A stretch of DNA of 64,000 nt from Nitrospira sp. (GCA_018242725.1 JAFEBI010000019.1:29071-93070); one strand, 5' to 3'; shown: positions 10,050 through 20,036, counted from the first letter of the stretch. Made by a program: numbers and translations. The notes: generated from the letters alone by a model not told the origin.

Positions 10050-11669
10050 ATGAGAAAGACCTATCGATCGGTGATTCACGAACGACGACCATCGCAGCCG
10101 AGAAAAACTGCCGCTCTCTGGTTGCTCTTGTTGCCCCTACTTTGTTGTCATCAAGCAGCCGCTGAGGAAATCGGACCGGCAAATGCTCCCTTGCCGAAGG
10201 CGTCCGGCGCGAAAGCCGATCCACCTCCGGAAGAGCTTGAGGAGAGAATTCGCCGCTTGGAAAATCTGACCAAGCAACAAGCGGATCAGATTCAGCGGCT
10301 CATGGAGAAAAACAAGGAGTCCGCCGCTCCGGTGTCCGAGAAGCCTGTCGAGTCTTCGGATGAGCCGTCTGCGATCCGAGGCGCCAACGGCTCTCCCTCT
10401 CCTTTTTCAGACCTCTTGCTGAGCGGCAATGACGCGATCCCCAGACCCGAAGCGACACCGGCCGGCCGGGGATTCCTGACCGGCATGTATGACAAGGGGT
10501 TCGTGCTTGTCGCACCGATCGATGCTCAGCGTATGCCCTTCGTCCTAAAGTTTAACGCAACTCTCCAGCTCCGTTACACGGGGTTCCATCGAACAAGAGA
10601 CGCGTTCACAGACAGTTCCGGTCACGTACTCCCCGTCCTGAACCAGAGCAACTTTTCACTGAATCGCGGGTTGTTCACTTTTTCGGGATACGCATTGACT
10701 CCAAAGTTGCAATACAACCTCACCGTCCTCAGCAGTACAACGACCGATACCACAGTAGCCCTTGGTATCTTGACCTACCAGTTCAGTAAAGGACTGGCGC
10801 TCTCCGCCGGATATTACAGGGTGCCAGGAACGCGCGAGTGGATGGTATCGACTCGCTACACGCTCGGTACCGACCGAACGATGGCGAACACGTTCTTCCG
10901 GCCGTCGGTCAGTCCGGGCGTATGGATCAGCGGCCAACCGCTGAATGGGCTATTCTATTATGCCGGGATCTACAACAACTTCAATGCGTCGGCTCTCAAT
11001 GCGCTTCGAGCCAGCACCTAAATGACTTACTCGGCCAACCTCTGGTGGGAGCCGCTAGGCGCCTTCGGACCCGGCTATTCAGACGAGGAATATCACGAGA
11101 GACTTGTACTCCGTACAGGCACGAGCCTGACCTTCCAACGAGCCACCCGCGAGCCCGATTCACAGCTGGGAGAGACCAACCCCGAAAACACGATCCTGCG
11201 TCTTTCTGACGGGACCCCGCTCTTTCAACCAGGAGCCGTAGCTCCCGGTGTGACGGTGGCGACGGCTGGCATCACTCTGTTCTCTTACGATCTGGCCTTC
11301 AAGTACCGAGGCTGGAGCCTCAGCGGAGAGTACTACGCACGATGGATCAGCAGTCCCAGTTTCAGCGGTGGACCGACCCCACAGACGATCCCGAGTCTTT
11401 TCGCCTGGGGCGGCATGGTACAGCTTTCTTATGCAATCCTTCCGAAACGACTCGAACTCTTCGGCAGAACCTCCGGTGTGTTCGGTTCGCTTGGTGACGG
11501 CAGCGAGTACGGCGGAGGGACGAATTGGTATATCTTAGCGACTCGAAACCTCCGGAGCACGTTCGAAGTCAAGCACATCAACCATTCGCCGGCCGATAAC
11601 GTCCTTTACGGCTATGCTGCCGGTCAGAGCGGGACCTTGTTTCAGTTACAAATGCTCATGGATTTTTAG
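10050..11669 (+). pseudogene. Outer-membrane porin interrupted by an in-frame TAA stop
   Basis: Two parts in one frame, 10050-11021 (323 aa) and 11022-11669 (215 aa), are separated only by a TAA at 11019-11021. Together they would make a protein of about 539 aa. It has a signal peptide (hydrophobic WLLLLPLLCC, cut near AAA-EE), a periplasmic coiled coil (EELEERIRRLENLTKQQ) and a long beta-barrel with alternating aromatic strands, ending in phenylalanine (LQMLMDF) as outer-membrane proteins do. The layout resembles phosphate-selective-type porins (OprO/OprP, Porin_O-like). The first part alone would lack the last strands and the second lacks a signal peptide, so the gene is probably inactive unless the stop is read through or is a sequence error. 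It lies between IS remnants. Confidence 0.75.
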
Positions 11670-12015
11670 CGTAACCGACGTCCGCAAGAGGCGGGGGATG
11701 GTGTGGTGTGCTTAGCCGAAGTTCTGTGTGCTGATCTATCGAGGCTATTGGAGAGCCCCCCGACACCTTCTCATGATCGGAGCGGACATGGGTTCGCAAG
11801 TGCCGTGATACTCATAATTATCTCGCTTTGTTGTGCATCCGGCCGCCCTCACACATTCAGGAAGGATATGGACAGGGGAAACCGCGCTTCCTAACCGTCA
11901 TGCTGCGCGACATTGCCCGGAAAATGAATGGCTCACCCGTTGGGATTCGAGCACCGGGCGACAACAAATCTGCTCGTGACGACAGGGTGTTTGTTTACCA
12001 TCTTGGAGTCGAACT
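11670..12015. other. Intergenic region between the two porin genes
   Basis: About 346 bases. Only short frames without support are present. The TTGGAG ribosome-binding site of the next gene is at its right end; no terminator or clear promoter was recognised. Confidence 0.5.
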
Positions 12016-13302
12016 GTGAGCGGACAAGACTGGGTACAACTCTTCGTTATCGGACTTACCTTCTCGGTTTCAGTCATCCTGAACCCTGCTGGTGATGCGT
12101 TCGCCGAAGCGGAGCCGAGTTTTCCCACCGAGCGCCTCGCGCACCTTGCCCTTCGCCTCAAGGAGGCTGAACAAGCCGTTGAAAAGCGACTTCTTTCCAG
12201 GAACCTCGGTCTTCACTTCTATGGATATCTGGACGGTTCCTACACCCAGAATTTCAATGATCCATCGAATAGGATCAATCAACTCCGGATTTTTGACGTC
12301 AACTCCAATCAGTTTCGGCCGAACCTCTCGCAATTCGTGTTGGATCGTGAAGCGAAGGCGGGCAACGCGATCGATCGCTTCGGGTTTCGACTGAAGACCA
12401 ACGTCGGCCGAGATTCCGCATTTGTCGGGGGTACCAATCTTCGTGAACTCGACCAGTGGGCGGATTTTCAAGAATTCTATCTCCAATACCTTGTTCCACA
12501 AGGGAACGGGATCGATGTCAAAGTGGGTCAGATAAATACGTTGATCGGATATGAAACGATTGAGAGCCCCTACAATGCGAACTATTCACGGTCCTGGCTG
12601 TTTGGGCTCGGGCAACCCTTCACGACTCGAGGAGTTCGACTGTCCTACCGATTTAACGACCGGGTGGGGGCTGCCGTGGGAATCATCAATCGGATCAACG
12701 GGAATCTCCTTACGAACGCGACGACGCCATGGATCGAGGCATCCGTCACCTTTTCTCCATCGGACCGTGTCAAGCTCACCCTATACGGATTCACCGGGCA
12801 GGGAATAGGGTCCAACAAAGTCAGTTGGGGGGACAATCTCTTTGGCGGCGGGTTCCTCTCCGTACAAGCGACAACACGCCTGTCGGTTGTCCTCGAAGCG
12901 TTCTACGCTTCGATCGTCAACTCCAGCCTGGTGCAACCGGGCAAGCATGAACGGTGGGGAGGCATAGCCGGGTACCTGATCTATGACTTCAGCGAGCAAT
13001 GGGGCGTCAGGTTTCGCAGCGAAATTTTCGAAGACTCCGGCGGTTTCTTTTCTTGTCGCGGCACGACCGCGTATCAACCCCAGGCCAATGTCTGCTTCGG
13101 CGCGACATCGACCACCCCGGCACCTCCGGTTTCACAAACGCTGTGGGAGGCTACCACCACGCTCCAGTTCAAACCTGTTTCGTGGCTGCTCACAAGGTTT
13201 GAATATCGATATGACAAGTCAAACCACAATGTCTTTCAGATAGGAGAACGGGCCGCAAGTTACCAGTCGACGCTCTCCTTGGAGGCGATCTATTTGTTTT
13301 GA
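12016..13302 (+). CDS. Outer-membrane beta-barrel porin (BBP2/OmpL-like), 428 aa
   Basis: Starts at GTG (12016-12018) behind TTGGAG. The first about 30 residues form a signal peptide (LFVIGLTFSVSVILNPAGDAFA). A short helical stretch (LAHLALRLKEAEQAVEKRL) precedes a barrel opening with LHFYGYLDGSYTQNF. Blocks such as KVGQINTLIGYETIESPYN and SRSWLFGLGQPFTTRGVRL are characteristic of the putative beta-barrel porin-2 (BBP2) family, and the protein ends in an aromatic residue (AIYLF), the outer-membrane insertion signal. The substrate is unknown. It follows the broken porin in the same direction and sits within the IS-bracketed segment, so it may have arrived with that segment. Confidence 0.85.
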   Translation: MSGQDWVQLFVIGLTFSVSVILNPAGDAFAEAEPSFPTERLAHLALRLKEAEQAVEKRLLSRNLGLHFYGYLDGSYTQNFNDPSNRINQLRIFDVNSNQFRPNLSQFVLDREAKAGNAIDRFGFRLKTNVGRDSAFVGGTNLRELDQWADFQEFYLQYLVPQGNGIDVKVGQINTLIGYETIESPYNANYSRSWLFGLGQPFTTRGVRLSYRFNDRVGAAVGIINRINGNLLTNATTPWIEASVTFSPSDRVKLTLYGFTGQGIGSNKVSWGDNLFGGGFLSVQATTRLSVVLEAFYASIVNSSLVQPGKHERWGGIAGYLIYDFSEQWGVRFRSEIFEDSGGFFSCRGTTAYQPQANVCFGATSTTPAPPVSQTLWEATTTLQFKPVSWLLTRFEYRYDKSNHNVFQIGERAASYQSTLSLEAIYLF

Positions 13303-13404
13303 GTTGCGTGATGACGAATGAGATTGTTTTCGGCCAGATCGCATCGGCCGGAGAAACAGGGATGAGAACATGGAAGCCAGCCTTCGCTAAGCGCATGACC
13401 TCCG

Positions 13405-13471
13405 CTCGGTGGGATTTACCTCGTCGCCTCTGTCATCTGGCGTAACTGCTCGACACGCCCTAGAGCACGTC
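13405..13471 (+). repeat. Direct repeat copy 2: second IS5-like 3' end remnant
   Basis: Near-identical to 9739-9804. It encodes the tail GIYLVASVIWRN of the transposase, but the stop is altered (AACTGCTCG for AACTGACG) so the frame runs on. The terminal repeat and the same 11-bp outer flank are kept. No left end of the element is visible upstream. The copy stops 17 bases before the 3' end of tRNA-Leu(GAG). Confidence 0.8.
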
Positions 13472-13488
13472 GCGCCGATGAATCTATA

Positions 13489-13572
13489 TGGTGCCGAAGG
13501 CGGGACTTGAACCCGCACGGCTTGCGCCACACGCCCCTCAAACGTGCGTGTCTGCCATTCCACCACTTCGGC
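13489..13572 (-). tRNA. tRNA-Leu (anticodon GAG)
   Basis: A class-II tRNA on the minus strand. The acceptor stem is GCCGAAG/CTTCGGC with encoded ACCA. The anticodon stem CACGT/GCGTG closes the loop TTGAGGG, giving anticodon GAG. There is a long variable arm (TGGCGCAAGCC) and a T-arm with GGTTCAAGTCC. The length is 84 nt including CCA. Confidence 0.93.
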
Positions 13573-13829
13573 ACTCAGCAAGCAGGTTGCAACGAAGCCT
13601 GCCATCATGTTCTTGGGGCACTCAACCGCGTGACGGCTTGAACGTCCGTCATGGGATTTCACTCACCCTGGCCGTCTCGCAGGCTTGCAGCACGAACCCT
13701 GCGGTGAAGCCCCCAAGCCAGCACACGAGGGAAAAGAACGCTGCATTATAGAAGTAGCCCAAAATTCTTGTCAATGAACGAATCGTCCGGTAGAATTGCC
13801 CTCTTAATTGACATCTCCGTGACGCTCGC

Positions 13830-14510
13830 ATGATACAGACCGACCAACGAGACCTTGCTTCTACGGTTGCCGCTTTTTTCGATGTCGACAATACAATCTT
13901 ACCCGGCGAAGCCAGTGAGTTGAGATTTTTCCGTTGGCTGTGGCGTCGCGGGATTGTCGGTTGGCCTGAAGCTCGAGCCAGCGTTGCGTGGCTCTTGCGG
14001 CATACTCCTCCCTTATCACTCCATCCTCTCCGCCAACGGAAGCTGTACTTGGCCGGGAAACCCTCCCAAGTGATCGAGCCCCTGGGTGAAGAATTTTGTC
14101 GGGAAGAGCTCTGTCCTCGTGTCTCGGCGATCGCGATGCGTAAGCTTGATGAACACCGCCGGGCAGGCCACACCATCATTTTCGTGACCGGATCGCTCGA
14201 CTTTCTGATCGCACCTGTCGCAGACGCACTTCGAGTGGATCGCTGTTTTGCCAGCCGGTTGGAGCAGCAGCAGGGTCTCTATACGGGTTTGCTTGTGCCC
14301 CCACTCCCATATGGAGCGGGAAAACGTCAGCTGATCGATCGGTTGACCCAAGACTTCACATTGGATTTATCCCAATGCTACGCGTATGGCGATAGTCCGG
14401 GAGACGTCGACCTCCTCCGCGCCGTAGGACATCCGACCGTGGTCAATCCGATTCGGGGAATGGATACGATTGCCCGTCGTCATCACTGGCCGGTTGTTAA
14501 GTGGCCCTGA
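13830..14510 (+). CDS. HAD-superfamily phosphatase, subfamily IB (226 aa)
   Basis: A soluble hydrolase of the haloacid dehalogenase superfamily. Motif I is AFFDVDNTILPGEASE (nucleophile and general-acid aspartates), motif II IIFVTGSLDF, motif IV YGDSPGDVDLL. A helical cap of type C1 lies between motifs I and II. This pattern fits HAD-IB proteins related to phosphoserine phosphatase. The exact substrate cannot be read from sequence. The start is the ATG at 13830. It is followed after 76 bases by queE in the same direction, possibly co-transcribed, though no functional link is evident. Confidence 0.85.
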   Translation: MIQTDQRDLASTVAAFFDVDNTILPGEASELRFFRWLWRRGIVGWPEARASVAWLLRHTPPLSLHPLRQRKLYLAGKPSQVIEPLGEEFCREELCPRVSAIAMRKLDEHRRAGHTIIFVTGSLDFLIAPVADALRVDRCFASRLEQQQGLYTGLLVPPLPYGAGKRQLIDRLTQDFTLDLSQCYAYGDSPGDVDLLRAVGHPTVVNPIRGMDTIARRHHWPVVKWP

Positions 14511-14586
14511 ACGAATGTTGATGCCCGGAGGTACTCCCTCTTCGGCAAATCACCACGTCCATCATGAGCTAGCCCAGACGTTGTTC

Positions 14587-15222
14587 ATGCGCGTCACCGA
14601 AATCTTTCATAGCATTCAAGGGGAATCAACCTTCGCTGGATTACCCTGCGTGTTTGTGCGTCTCACGGGCTGTCCCCTTCGCTGCACATGGTGCGATACA
14701 GCCTATTCGTTCTACGGCGGAACGGAATACTCTCTCGAAGAAATTCTTGAGAGGGTCCGGTCATACGGATGTCACTTGGTCGAGGTCACGGGAGGCGAAC
14801 CCTTGGCACAAGCGGAGACCGTCACGCTGTTGCATCGGTTGTGTCAGGAGGGCTTCACGGTCCTACTTGAAACGAGTGGCGCAGTCGATACCAGCACCGT
14901 CGATCCATCCGTTCGTATCATTCTGGATGTCAAATGCCCAGGAAGTGGTATGACAGACCGCATGCACTGGCCGAATGTGGAGCGGCTGGGGCCGCAAGAT
15001 GAAGTAAAATTCGTCATTCAAGATCGCATCGACTATGAATGGGCAAAAGACATTCTCCAACAATTCCATTTGACCGATCGCTGCCCAGTCCTCTTCAGCC
15101 CGGTGTTTGGAACACTCGATCCTCGCCAGTTAGCGGAATGGCTGCTCGATGACCGCCTCCGTGCTCGTCTTCAATTCCAACTGCACAAACATATTTGGGC
15201 ACCCGATATGCGGGGGGTGTGA
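14587..15222 (+). CDS. queE: 7-carboxy-7-deazaguanine synthase, radical SAM (211 aa)
   Basis: Catalyses the radical-mediated ring contraction of 6-carboxytetrahydropterin to 7-carboxy-7-deazaguanine in queuosine/preQ0 biosynthesis. The N-terminus MRVTEIFHSIQGES and the cluster motif CPLRCTWCD (CX3CX2C, the spacing of QueE) are diagnostic. EVTGGEPLAQ is the SAM-contacting GGE motif, and DVKCPGSG follows as in the family. The length of 211 aa is normal. The ATG at 14587 is chosen because it matches the usual N-terminus; the frame stays open upstream with another ATG near 14515. The other queuosine genes are not in the window. Confidence 0.93.
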   Translation: MRVTEIFHSIQGESTFAGLPCVFVRLTGCPLRCTWCDTAYSFYGGTEYSLEEILERVRSYGCHLVEVTGGEPLAQAETVTLLHRLCQEGFTVLLETSGAVDTSTVDPSVRIILDVKCPGSGMTDRMHWPNVERLGPQDEVKFVIQDRIDYEWAKDILQQFHLTDRCPVLFSPVFGTLDPRQLAEWLLDDRLRARLQFQLHKHIWAPDMRGV

Positions 15223-15320
15223 GGAGTCCTCTGTGCTATCGGAATTCCAGACCTATTGCGATCACGAACCCTCAAAGACCGATGCGGTTGATCATTCCTA
15301 ATTCACACAAGGAGAAGCCG

Positions 15321-16853
15321 ATGAAAATCCTGCAAGTTCACGCTAAACAAGGACGCATCGACACCGACCGTACTGAAGCGCTGGTCATCCTGCTGTGCGA
15401 AGAAGACACACTGACGACCTCAGACGGAGCTGTGTTGGATCGAGCCCTTGGTGGAGCACTTCGGGAACTCCAGCGATCACGGGAGTTTGAGGGGAAAGCA
15501 CAGGAGGTCCTCTTGCTTCACACTCATGGAAAGCTTCCAGCGAAGCGTCTGATTTTATCGGGTCTTGGGAAGTCACATCAACTCAGCTTGGAAAAGATTC
15601 GCCAAGCTATGGGGTATGCCGTCAAACGGGTTCGCCAGGCAAAAGCCAGATCCTTCACGGTTGCACTGCCGAGCGCCATGCCACACGGGGCTTCACTCAG
15701 CGACTTGTCACAGACCCTGGCCGAAGGAGCGATCTTAGGAAACTATCAGTTCACGGCCTATCGCAGTGAGGCGCGGGCAAGTCATGATGTGACCGCCATG
15801 ACCATTCTTGTCTCGCAGAAGAGCCACCTGAACCCTCTTTCTGAGGGCATCCGCCGCGGGATCGCAACCGCCGAAGCCACCGTCTTCGTTCGTGACCTCT
15901 GCAACCATCCTTCTAATGTGATGACACCGACGAGGATCGCCAACGAGGCCAAGACCGTCGCGAAGGACGCTGGGGTCAGCCTCAAGATTCTTGAACAAAA
16001 AGAGATGGAGCGGCTGGGGATGGGCGCGTTGCTTGGTGTCGCGAAAGGCAGCCACGAACCGCCGAAGTTCATTATTCTCCAGTACCACGGAGCCAAGAAG
16101 AAAGATGATCGTCCAGTCGTCCTCGTTGGTAAGACCATCACGTTCGATACGGGAGGGATCTCTCTCAAACCAGCTGAAAACATGGAGCAAATGAAAGCCG
16201 ATATGACTGGAGGCGCCGAGGTTCTGGCTACCGTACGGGCTGCGGCCAGGCTGAAATTGCCCCTTAACCTCATTGGCATCCTTCCGGTAGCGGAAAACAT
16301 GCCCGGCGGTCGTGCTATGCGTCCCGGGGACGTGGTCACCACGCTCTCAGGGAAGACCGTGGAAGTCCAGAATACTGACGCCGAGGGTCGGCTGATTCTG
16401 TCGGACGGCTTGGCCTATGCCACTCGCTTTAAACCAGCTGCACTCATCGACATCGCAACCCTGACAGGGGCCTGCGTGGTCGCCCTGGGACAATTCGCGA
16501 TCGGCATGTTCGGCACAGAGACGAAGTTGAAGGATGCGATCACGAGTGCCGGTCTCCGAGCCGGAGAGCGGGTGTGGGAAATGCCGTTATGGGAGGACTA
16601 CTTCGAGCAACTCCGAAGCGATGTGGCCGATATGCGAAATATCGGTGGGCGTGGCGGCGGGATGATTACTGCAGCCCTGTTCCTCAGCAAGTTTGTAGGC
16701 GACTATCCTTGGGTCCACCTTGACATCGCCAGTACCGACTGGAGTGAGCGGGAACGCGCGTACATTCCCAAAGGCCCAACGGGTATCGGGACGAGACTCT
16801 TGATCCAGTTTCTTATCAATCGCTCACTGAAACATGAGAGCACACAGGTATGA
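15321..16853 (+). CDS. pepA: Leucyl aminopeptidase, M17 family (510 aa)
   Basis: A cytosolic di-metal aminopeptidase that removes N-terminal residues, leucine preferred. It has an N-terminal macro-like domain (about 1-170) and a C-terminal peptidase domain with VGKTITFDTGGISLKP (metal-binding Lys and Asp), the signature NTDAEGRLILSD and the later GRGGGMITAA segment. The length is normal for PepA. The ATG at 15321 follows AAGGAGAAGCCG; the frame is open upstream but that part is unlike the family. Its stop overlaps the start of nagZ (ATGA), so the two are probably co-translated. PepA can also act as a DNA-binding protein in E. coli; nothing here tests that. Confidence 0.95.
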   Translation: MKILQVHAKQGRIDTDRTEALVILLCEEDTLTTSDGAVLDRALGGALRELQRSREFEGKAQEVLLLHTHGKLPAKRLILSGLGKSHQLSLEKIRQAMGYAVKRVRQAKARSFTVALPSAMPHGASLSDLSQTLAEGAILGNYQFTAYRSEARASHDVTAMTILVSQKSHLNPLSEGIRRGIATAEATVFVRDLCNHPSNVMTPTRIANEAKTVAKDAGVSLKILEQKEMERLGMGALLGVAKGSHEPPKFIILQYHGAKKKDDRPVVLVGKTITFDTGGISLKPAENMEQMKADMTGGAEVLATVRAAARLKLPLNLIGILPVAENMPGGRAMRPGDVVTTLSGKTVEVQNTDAEGRLILSDGLAYATRFKPAALIDIATLTGACVVALGQFAIGMFGTETKLKDAITSAGLRAGERVWEMPLWEDYFEQLRSDVADMRNIGGRGGGMITAALFLSKFVGDYPWVHLDIASTDWSERERAYIPKGPTGIGTRLLIQFLINRSLKHESTQV

Positions 16854-17953
16854 CCACATCTCCTGACCAGATTGGACAGCTTTTCATGATAGGTTTTGAT
16901 GGGACCACGGTCTCGGCAGACCTGGCCTCCTTCATCAAGGAATATCATCCCGGCGGGATCATCCTGTTTGCGAGAAATCTCGAATCGACAGAACAAATCG
17001 TTGACCTGACGAACGACCTTCAACGCAATAGTCCGCATTCCCCGCTCCTGATCTCCATTGATCAAGAAGGCGGGCGGGTCTCGCGGTTACCAAAAGAATT
17101 TACGATTTTCCCACCATGCGAAGTACTCGGGCAGTGCCATTCCTCAGAGCTGGCCTATGCCGCGGCTACGACGACTGCAAAAGAATTGGCGGCTGTCGGG
17201 ATCAATATGAATATGTCCCCGGTGCTGGATGTGAATAGTAATCCATCAAACCCGGTTATCGGTGATCGAGCATTCGGCGCAACGCCCAACCTTGTGTCTG
17301 AATTGGGATTGGCCACGGTGGGTGGCCTCCAAGACAATCGGGTGGTTGCCTGCGGGAAGCACTTTCCAGGACATGGCGACACCACGTCGGACTCACACAA
17401 AGAATTGCCCGTCGTGACCGCCTCTCGTGATCGCCTCGAGCGCATTGAGTTCCCCCCGTTCCGTCGAGCCATTGACAGCGGCGTTGCCTCGATGATGACG
17501 GCCCATGTTCAGTATCAGGCGTTGGATGAACAGCGGCCGGCGACCTTGTCCCCAACCATCATCTCAAAATTGCTTCGCCAAGAGTTGCACTATGATGGAG
17601 TCGTCCTGACAGATGACCTTGAAATGCATGCCATCATCGATCACTACGGAATCGGTGACGCGGCTGTTTTGGCTATCCAAGCCGGTTGCGATATGCCGCT
17701 GATCTGCAGAGATCGAAATAGGGTGGTCGCCGCCATGCAAGCCGTCGACAAAGCTGTCACCAATGCGGACATCTCGCCACAGCGGTTGGCTCAATCCCTT
17801 GCCCGCATCCGTCGCCTGAAGGAGCGGTATCTCCTTCCCTATCGACCTGTCACAATCTCTGATGCCAGATTGGCGGTTGGCTGCCGCAGCCATCAGGCTC
17901 TCTTGAGGTCTATTCGCCAAACCCGAGAGCGGGTCGTGAAAGCTGAGACATGA
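16850..17953 (+). CDS. nagZ: Beta-N-acetylhexosaminidase, GH3 (367 aa)
   Basis: Removes N-acetylglucosamine from anhydromuropeptides during cytoplasmic peptidoglycan recycling. The GH3 barrel is recognisable from MIGFDGTTVS, ISIDQEGGRVSRL, the NagZ signature KHFPGHGDTTSDSHKELP (catalytic His/Asp loop) and VLTDDLEMHAI with the nucleophile aspartate. There is no signal peptide, as expected. It overlaps pepA by 4 nt, so the pair forms a recycling/peptide-turnover operon. Confidence 0.93.
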   Translation: MTTSPDQIGQLFMIGFDGTTVSADLASFIKEYHPGGIILFARNLESTEQIVDLTNDLQRNSPHSPLLISIDQEGGRVSRLPKEFTIFPPCEVLGQCHSSELAYAAATTTAKELAAVGINMNMSPVLDVNSNPSNPVIGDRAFGATPNLVSELGLATVGGLQDNRVVACGKHFPGHGDTTSDSHKELPVVTASRDRLERIEFPPFRRAIDSGVASMMTAHVQYQALDEQRPATLSPTIISKLLRQELHYDGVVLTDDLEMHAIIDHYGIGDAAVLAIQAGCDMPLICRDRNRVVAAMQAVDKAVTNADISPQRLAQSLARIRRLKERYLLPYRPVTISDARLAVGCRSHQALLRSIRQTRERVVKAET

Positions 17954-18101
17954 GCCTTTTGAGAATGTTTTCTCTTTGCAAGACGACCTACGGACCACCC
18001 CTTCGAGGGGACGGCCGCTGGAGCCGGAAGGCGCCACTCATAAGGTAGTCTTGCTCCGTTCTCACGTCTTGTGGCATCATAAACATTTCTAGGAGGGCCT
18101 T

Positions 18102-18554
18102 ATGGCCTCATTGCTCGAGTACGTCGGATCTGTTCATATTTTTCTTGGGCCCTACCGTGGTAATCCGATCGCGTTGTATTTGCGACGGACAGAATCCGGC
18201 TGCCAGATCGGACCGAAAGTGTATCCATGGAATGATGTCACGGGTGTTGGGGAAACACCGAACAAGGCCGCTGCTGATTTTGAAGAAAAATGGAAAGCCA
18301 AGGGCTTAACTGCAAATATGTATTCTGGTCCAGCCTGGGAGGGAGGCATTAAACCGGAAAAACCGGCGCCACCAAAACCTGCTGCACCGCTAAAGGCGGC
18401 TACTCCTCCACCCTCTCCTGCCAGTCCAGCAGGGACTGTTTCCACTCCACCGACGCCATCTGTTGCGGATACGACCACGCCTGGGGCCGGATCAACTCCG
18501 GCCGACGCCGCTCCAATCGCAGCTCCTACGTCGACACTATCACCCTCCGCGTAG
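18102..18554 (+). CDS. Small protein with Ala/Pro/Thr-rich tail (150 aa), function unknown
   Basis: The start is an ATG behind TAGGAGGGCCTT, a strong ribosome-binding site. Residues 1-85 form a compact, probably folded part (IFLGPYRGNPIALYLRR, VYPWNDVTGVGETPNKAAAD). From about residue 87 the chain is a low-complexity linker of Pro, Ala, Thr and Ser with no predicted structure. No signal peptide or membrane helix is visible. I do not recognise the family. The gene stands alone between nagZ and the divergently oriented permease. Confidence 0.7.
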   Translation: MASLLEYVGSVHIFLGPYRGNPIALYLRRTESGCQIGPKVYPWNDVTGVGETPNKAAADFEEKWKAKGLTANMYSGPAWEGGIKPEKPAPPKPAAPLKAATPPPSPASPAGTVSTPPTPSVADTTTPGAGSTPADAAPIAAPTSTLSPSA

Positions 18555-18608
18555 TTGGCATAACTCAGATCGGGGCATGCCTCAGCCTGGTCGGGACCAT
18601 CAGCAGCT

Positions 18609-20036
18609 CTAGATGTCTCGCCTTGAGAGTTTGCTGTGCTTCATGCCGTAGCCGACGTAGACCACAATACCTACAGCAGTCCACACTCCAAAGCGGATCC
18701 ACGTGGCCCACGGCAGCCCGGCCATCAGATAGAGGCAGGCGGCAATGCTGAAAATCGGCACAAGAGGCATGAACGGAAGACGAAATGGGCGAGGCTGATT
18801 GGGCTTTGTGTATCGCAGCAGCATGACCCCGAAACTAACCAAAATAAACGCAAAAAACGTTCCGATGTTGGTCATATCAGCCGCGTCCCCGATCTGGAAG
18901 AACGCCGAAAGGATTGCCACGACGACACCCGTGAGAATGGTCGCGCGATACGGCGTCCCAAATCGTGCATGAACCCTGGATAAGCCTGGACTCAGCAGTT
19001 GATCTCGCGACATGGCAAAGAAGACTCGGATTTGCCCCAACATCATGACCACCAGTACACTGGTGATCCCGGCAACCGCTCCAATCGCGACGATCGCGGC
19101 ACCCCATTTGAACCCGACTAGCGTGAGCGCTTCAGCGACCGGCGCATGTATATCGATCTGACTGACCGGGACTAGTCCGGTCAATACGGCCGCAACGGAG
19201 ATATACAAGACCGTGCACACACTCAAAGATGCCAGAATGCCGAATGGGACATCTCGCTGAGGATTTTTCGCCTCTTCGGCAGCCGTAGAGACAGCATCAA
19301 ACCCAATATAGGCAAAAAATATGATGGCGGCAGCGGCTCGGACGCCCTCGAAACCGTTCGGCATAAACGGTGTCCAATTGTCGCTGCTCACAGCGGGAGC
19401 TCCCACGGCGATAAAGAAAAGAATTACTGCCAGCTTCAGGAGCACGATCATCCCCGCAGCCCTTGCACTTTCCTTAATCCCGATCACGAGGATGGTCGTG
19501 ACCAACAAGACAATGATGGCGGCGGGAAAATTCGCTATGCTGCCTTCCGGCCCACCAGCCCACTGCGGTGGATTGGTAGCCCAATAGGGCAGCTCAAGAC
19601 CTGCAAGTTTGAGTAATTTATTGAAGTACCCCGACCAACCAATCGCGACAGCAATACAGGCAACGCCATACTCTAGTATCAGATTCCATCCGGTCAGCCA
19701 GGCGAGGAACTCTCCTACTGTCGCATAGGAAAAGGTATAGGCAGACCCAGCGACTGGAATCATCGCCGAGAACTCGGCATAACAGAGCGCTGCCAACGCA
19801 CAGGTGACGCCGGAGAGGATGAAGGAGAGAACAATTCCAGGCCCCGCCCCCGGTCGATGAGCATCACCCACAATAGCAGTGCCGACCAGGACAAAGATCC
19901 CGGTTCCAATAATCGCACCAATTCCCAGCGCCGTCAGGTCCCAAACTGTCAGTGTTTTCTTGAGACGATGTTCTGGCTGCTCGGCATCGGCCAGAATTTG
20001 ATTAATGGGTTTCGTCCGGAAGAAGGGATTGCTCAC
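18609..20036 (-). CDS. APC-superfamily amino-acid permease, CAT-like (475 aa)
   Basis: An inner-membrane amino-acid transporter with about 12 hydrophobic helices. The first helix carries the superfamily motif ALGIGAIIGTGIFVLVG (unwound substrate site), followed by the CYAEFSAMIPVAGSAYTFSY block typical of cationic amino-acid transporter (CAT/YfnA-type) members. The N-terminal cytoplasmic stretch (RTKPINQILADAEQPEHRLKK) is also typical of this group. The length is normal. Substrate specificity cannot be told from sequence. Confidence 0.9.
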   Translation of the reverse strand: MSNPFFRTKPINQILADAEQPEHRLKKTLTVWDLTALGIGAIIGTGIFVLVGTAIVGDAHRPGAGPGIVLSFILSGVTCALAALCYAEFSAMIPVAGSAYTFSYATVGEFLAWLTGWNLILEYGVACIAVAIGWSGYFNKLLKLAGLELPYWATNPPQWAGGPEGSIANFPAAIIVLLVTTILVIGIKESARAAGMIVLLKLAVILFFIAVGAPAVSSDNWTPFMPNGFEGVRAAAAIIFFAYIGFDAVSTAAEEAKNPQRDVPFGILASLSVCTVLYISVAAVLTGLVPVSQIDIHAPVAEALTLVGFKWGAAIVAIGAVAGITSVLVVMMLGQIRVFFAMSRDQLLSPGLSRVHARFGTPYRATILTGVVVAILSAFFQIGDAADMTNIGTFFAFILVSFGVMLLRYTKPNQPRPFRLPFMPLVPIFSIAACLYLMAGLPWATWIRFGVWTAVGIVVYVGYGMKHSKLSRRDI

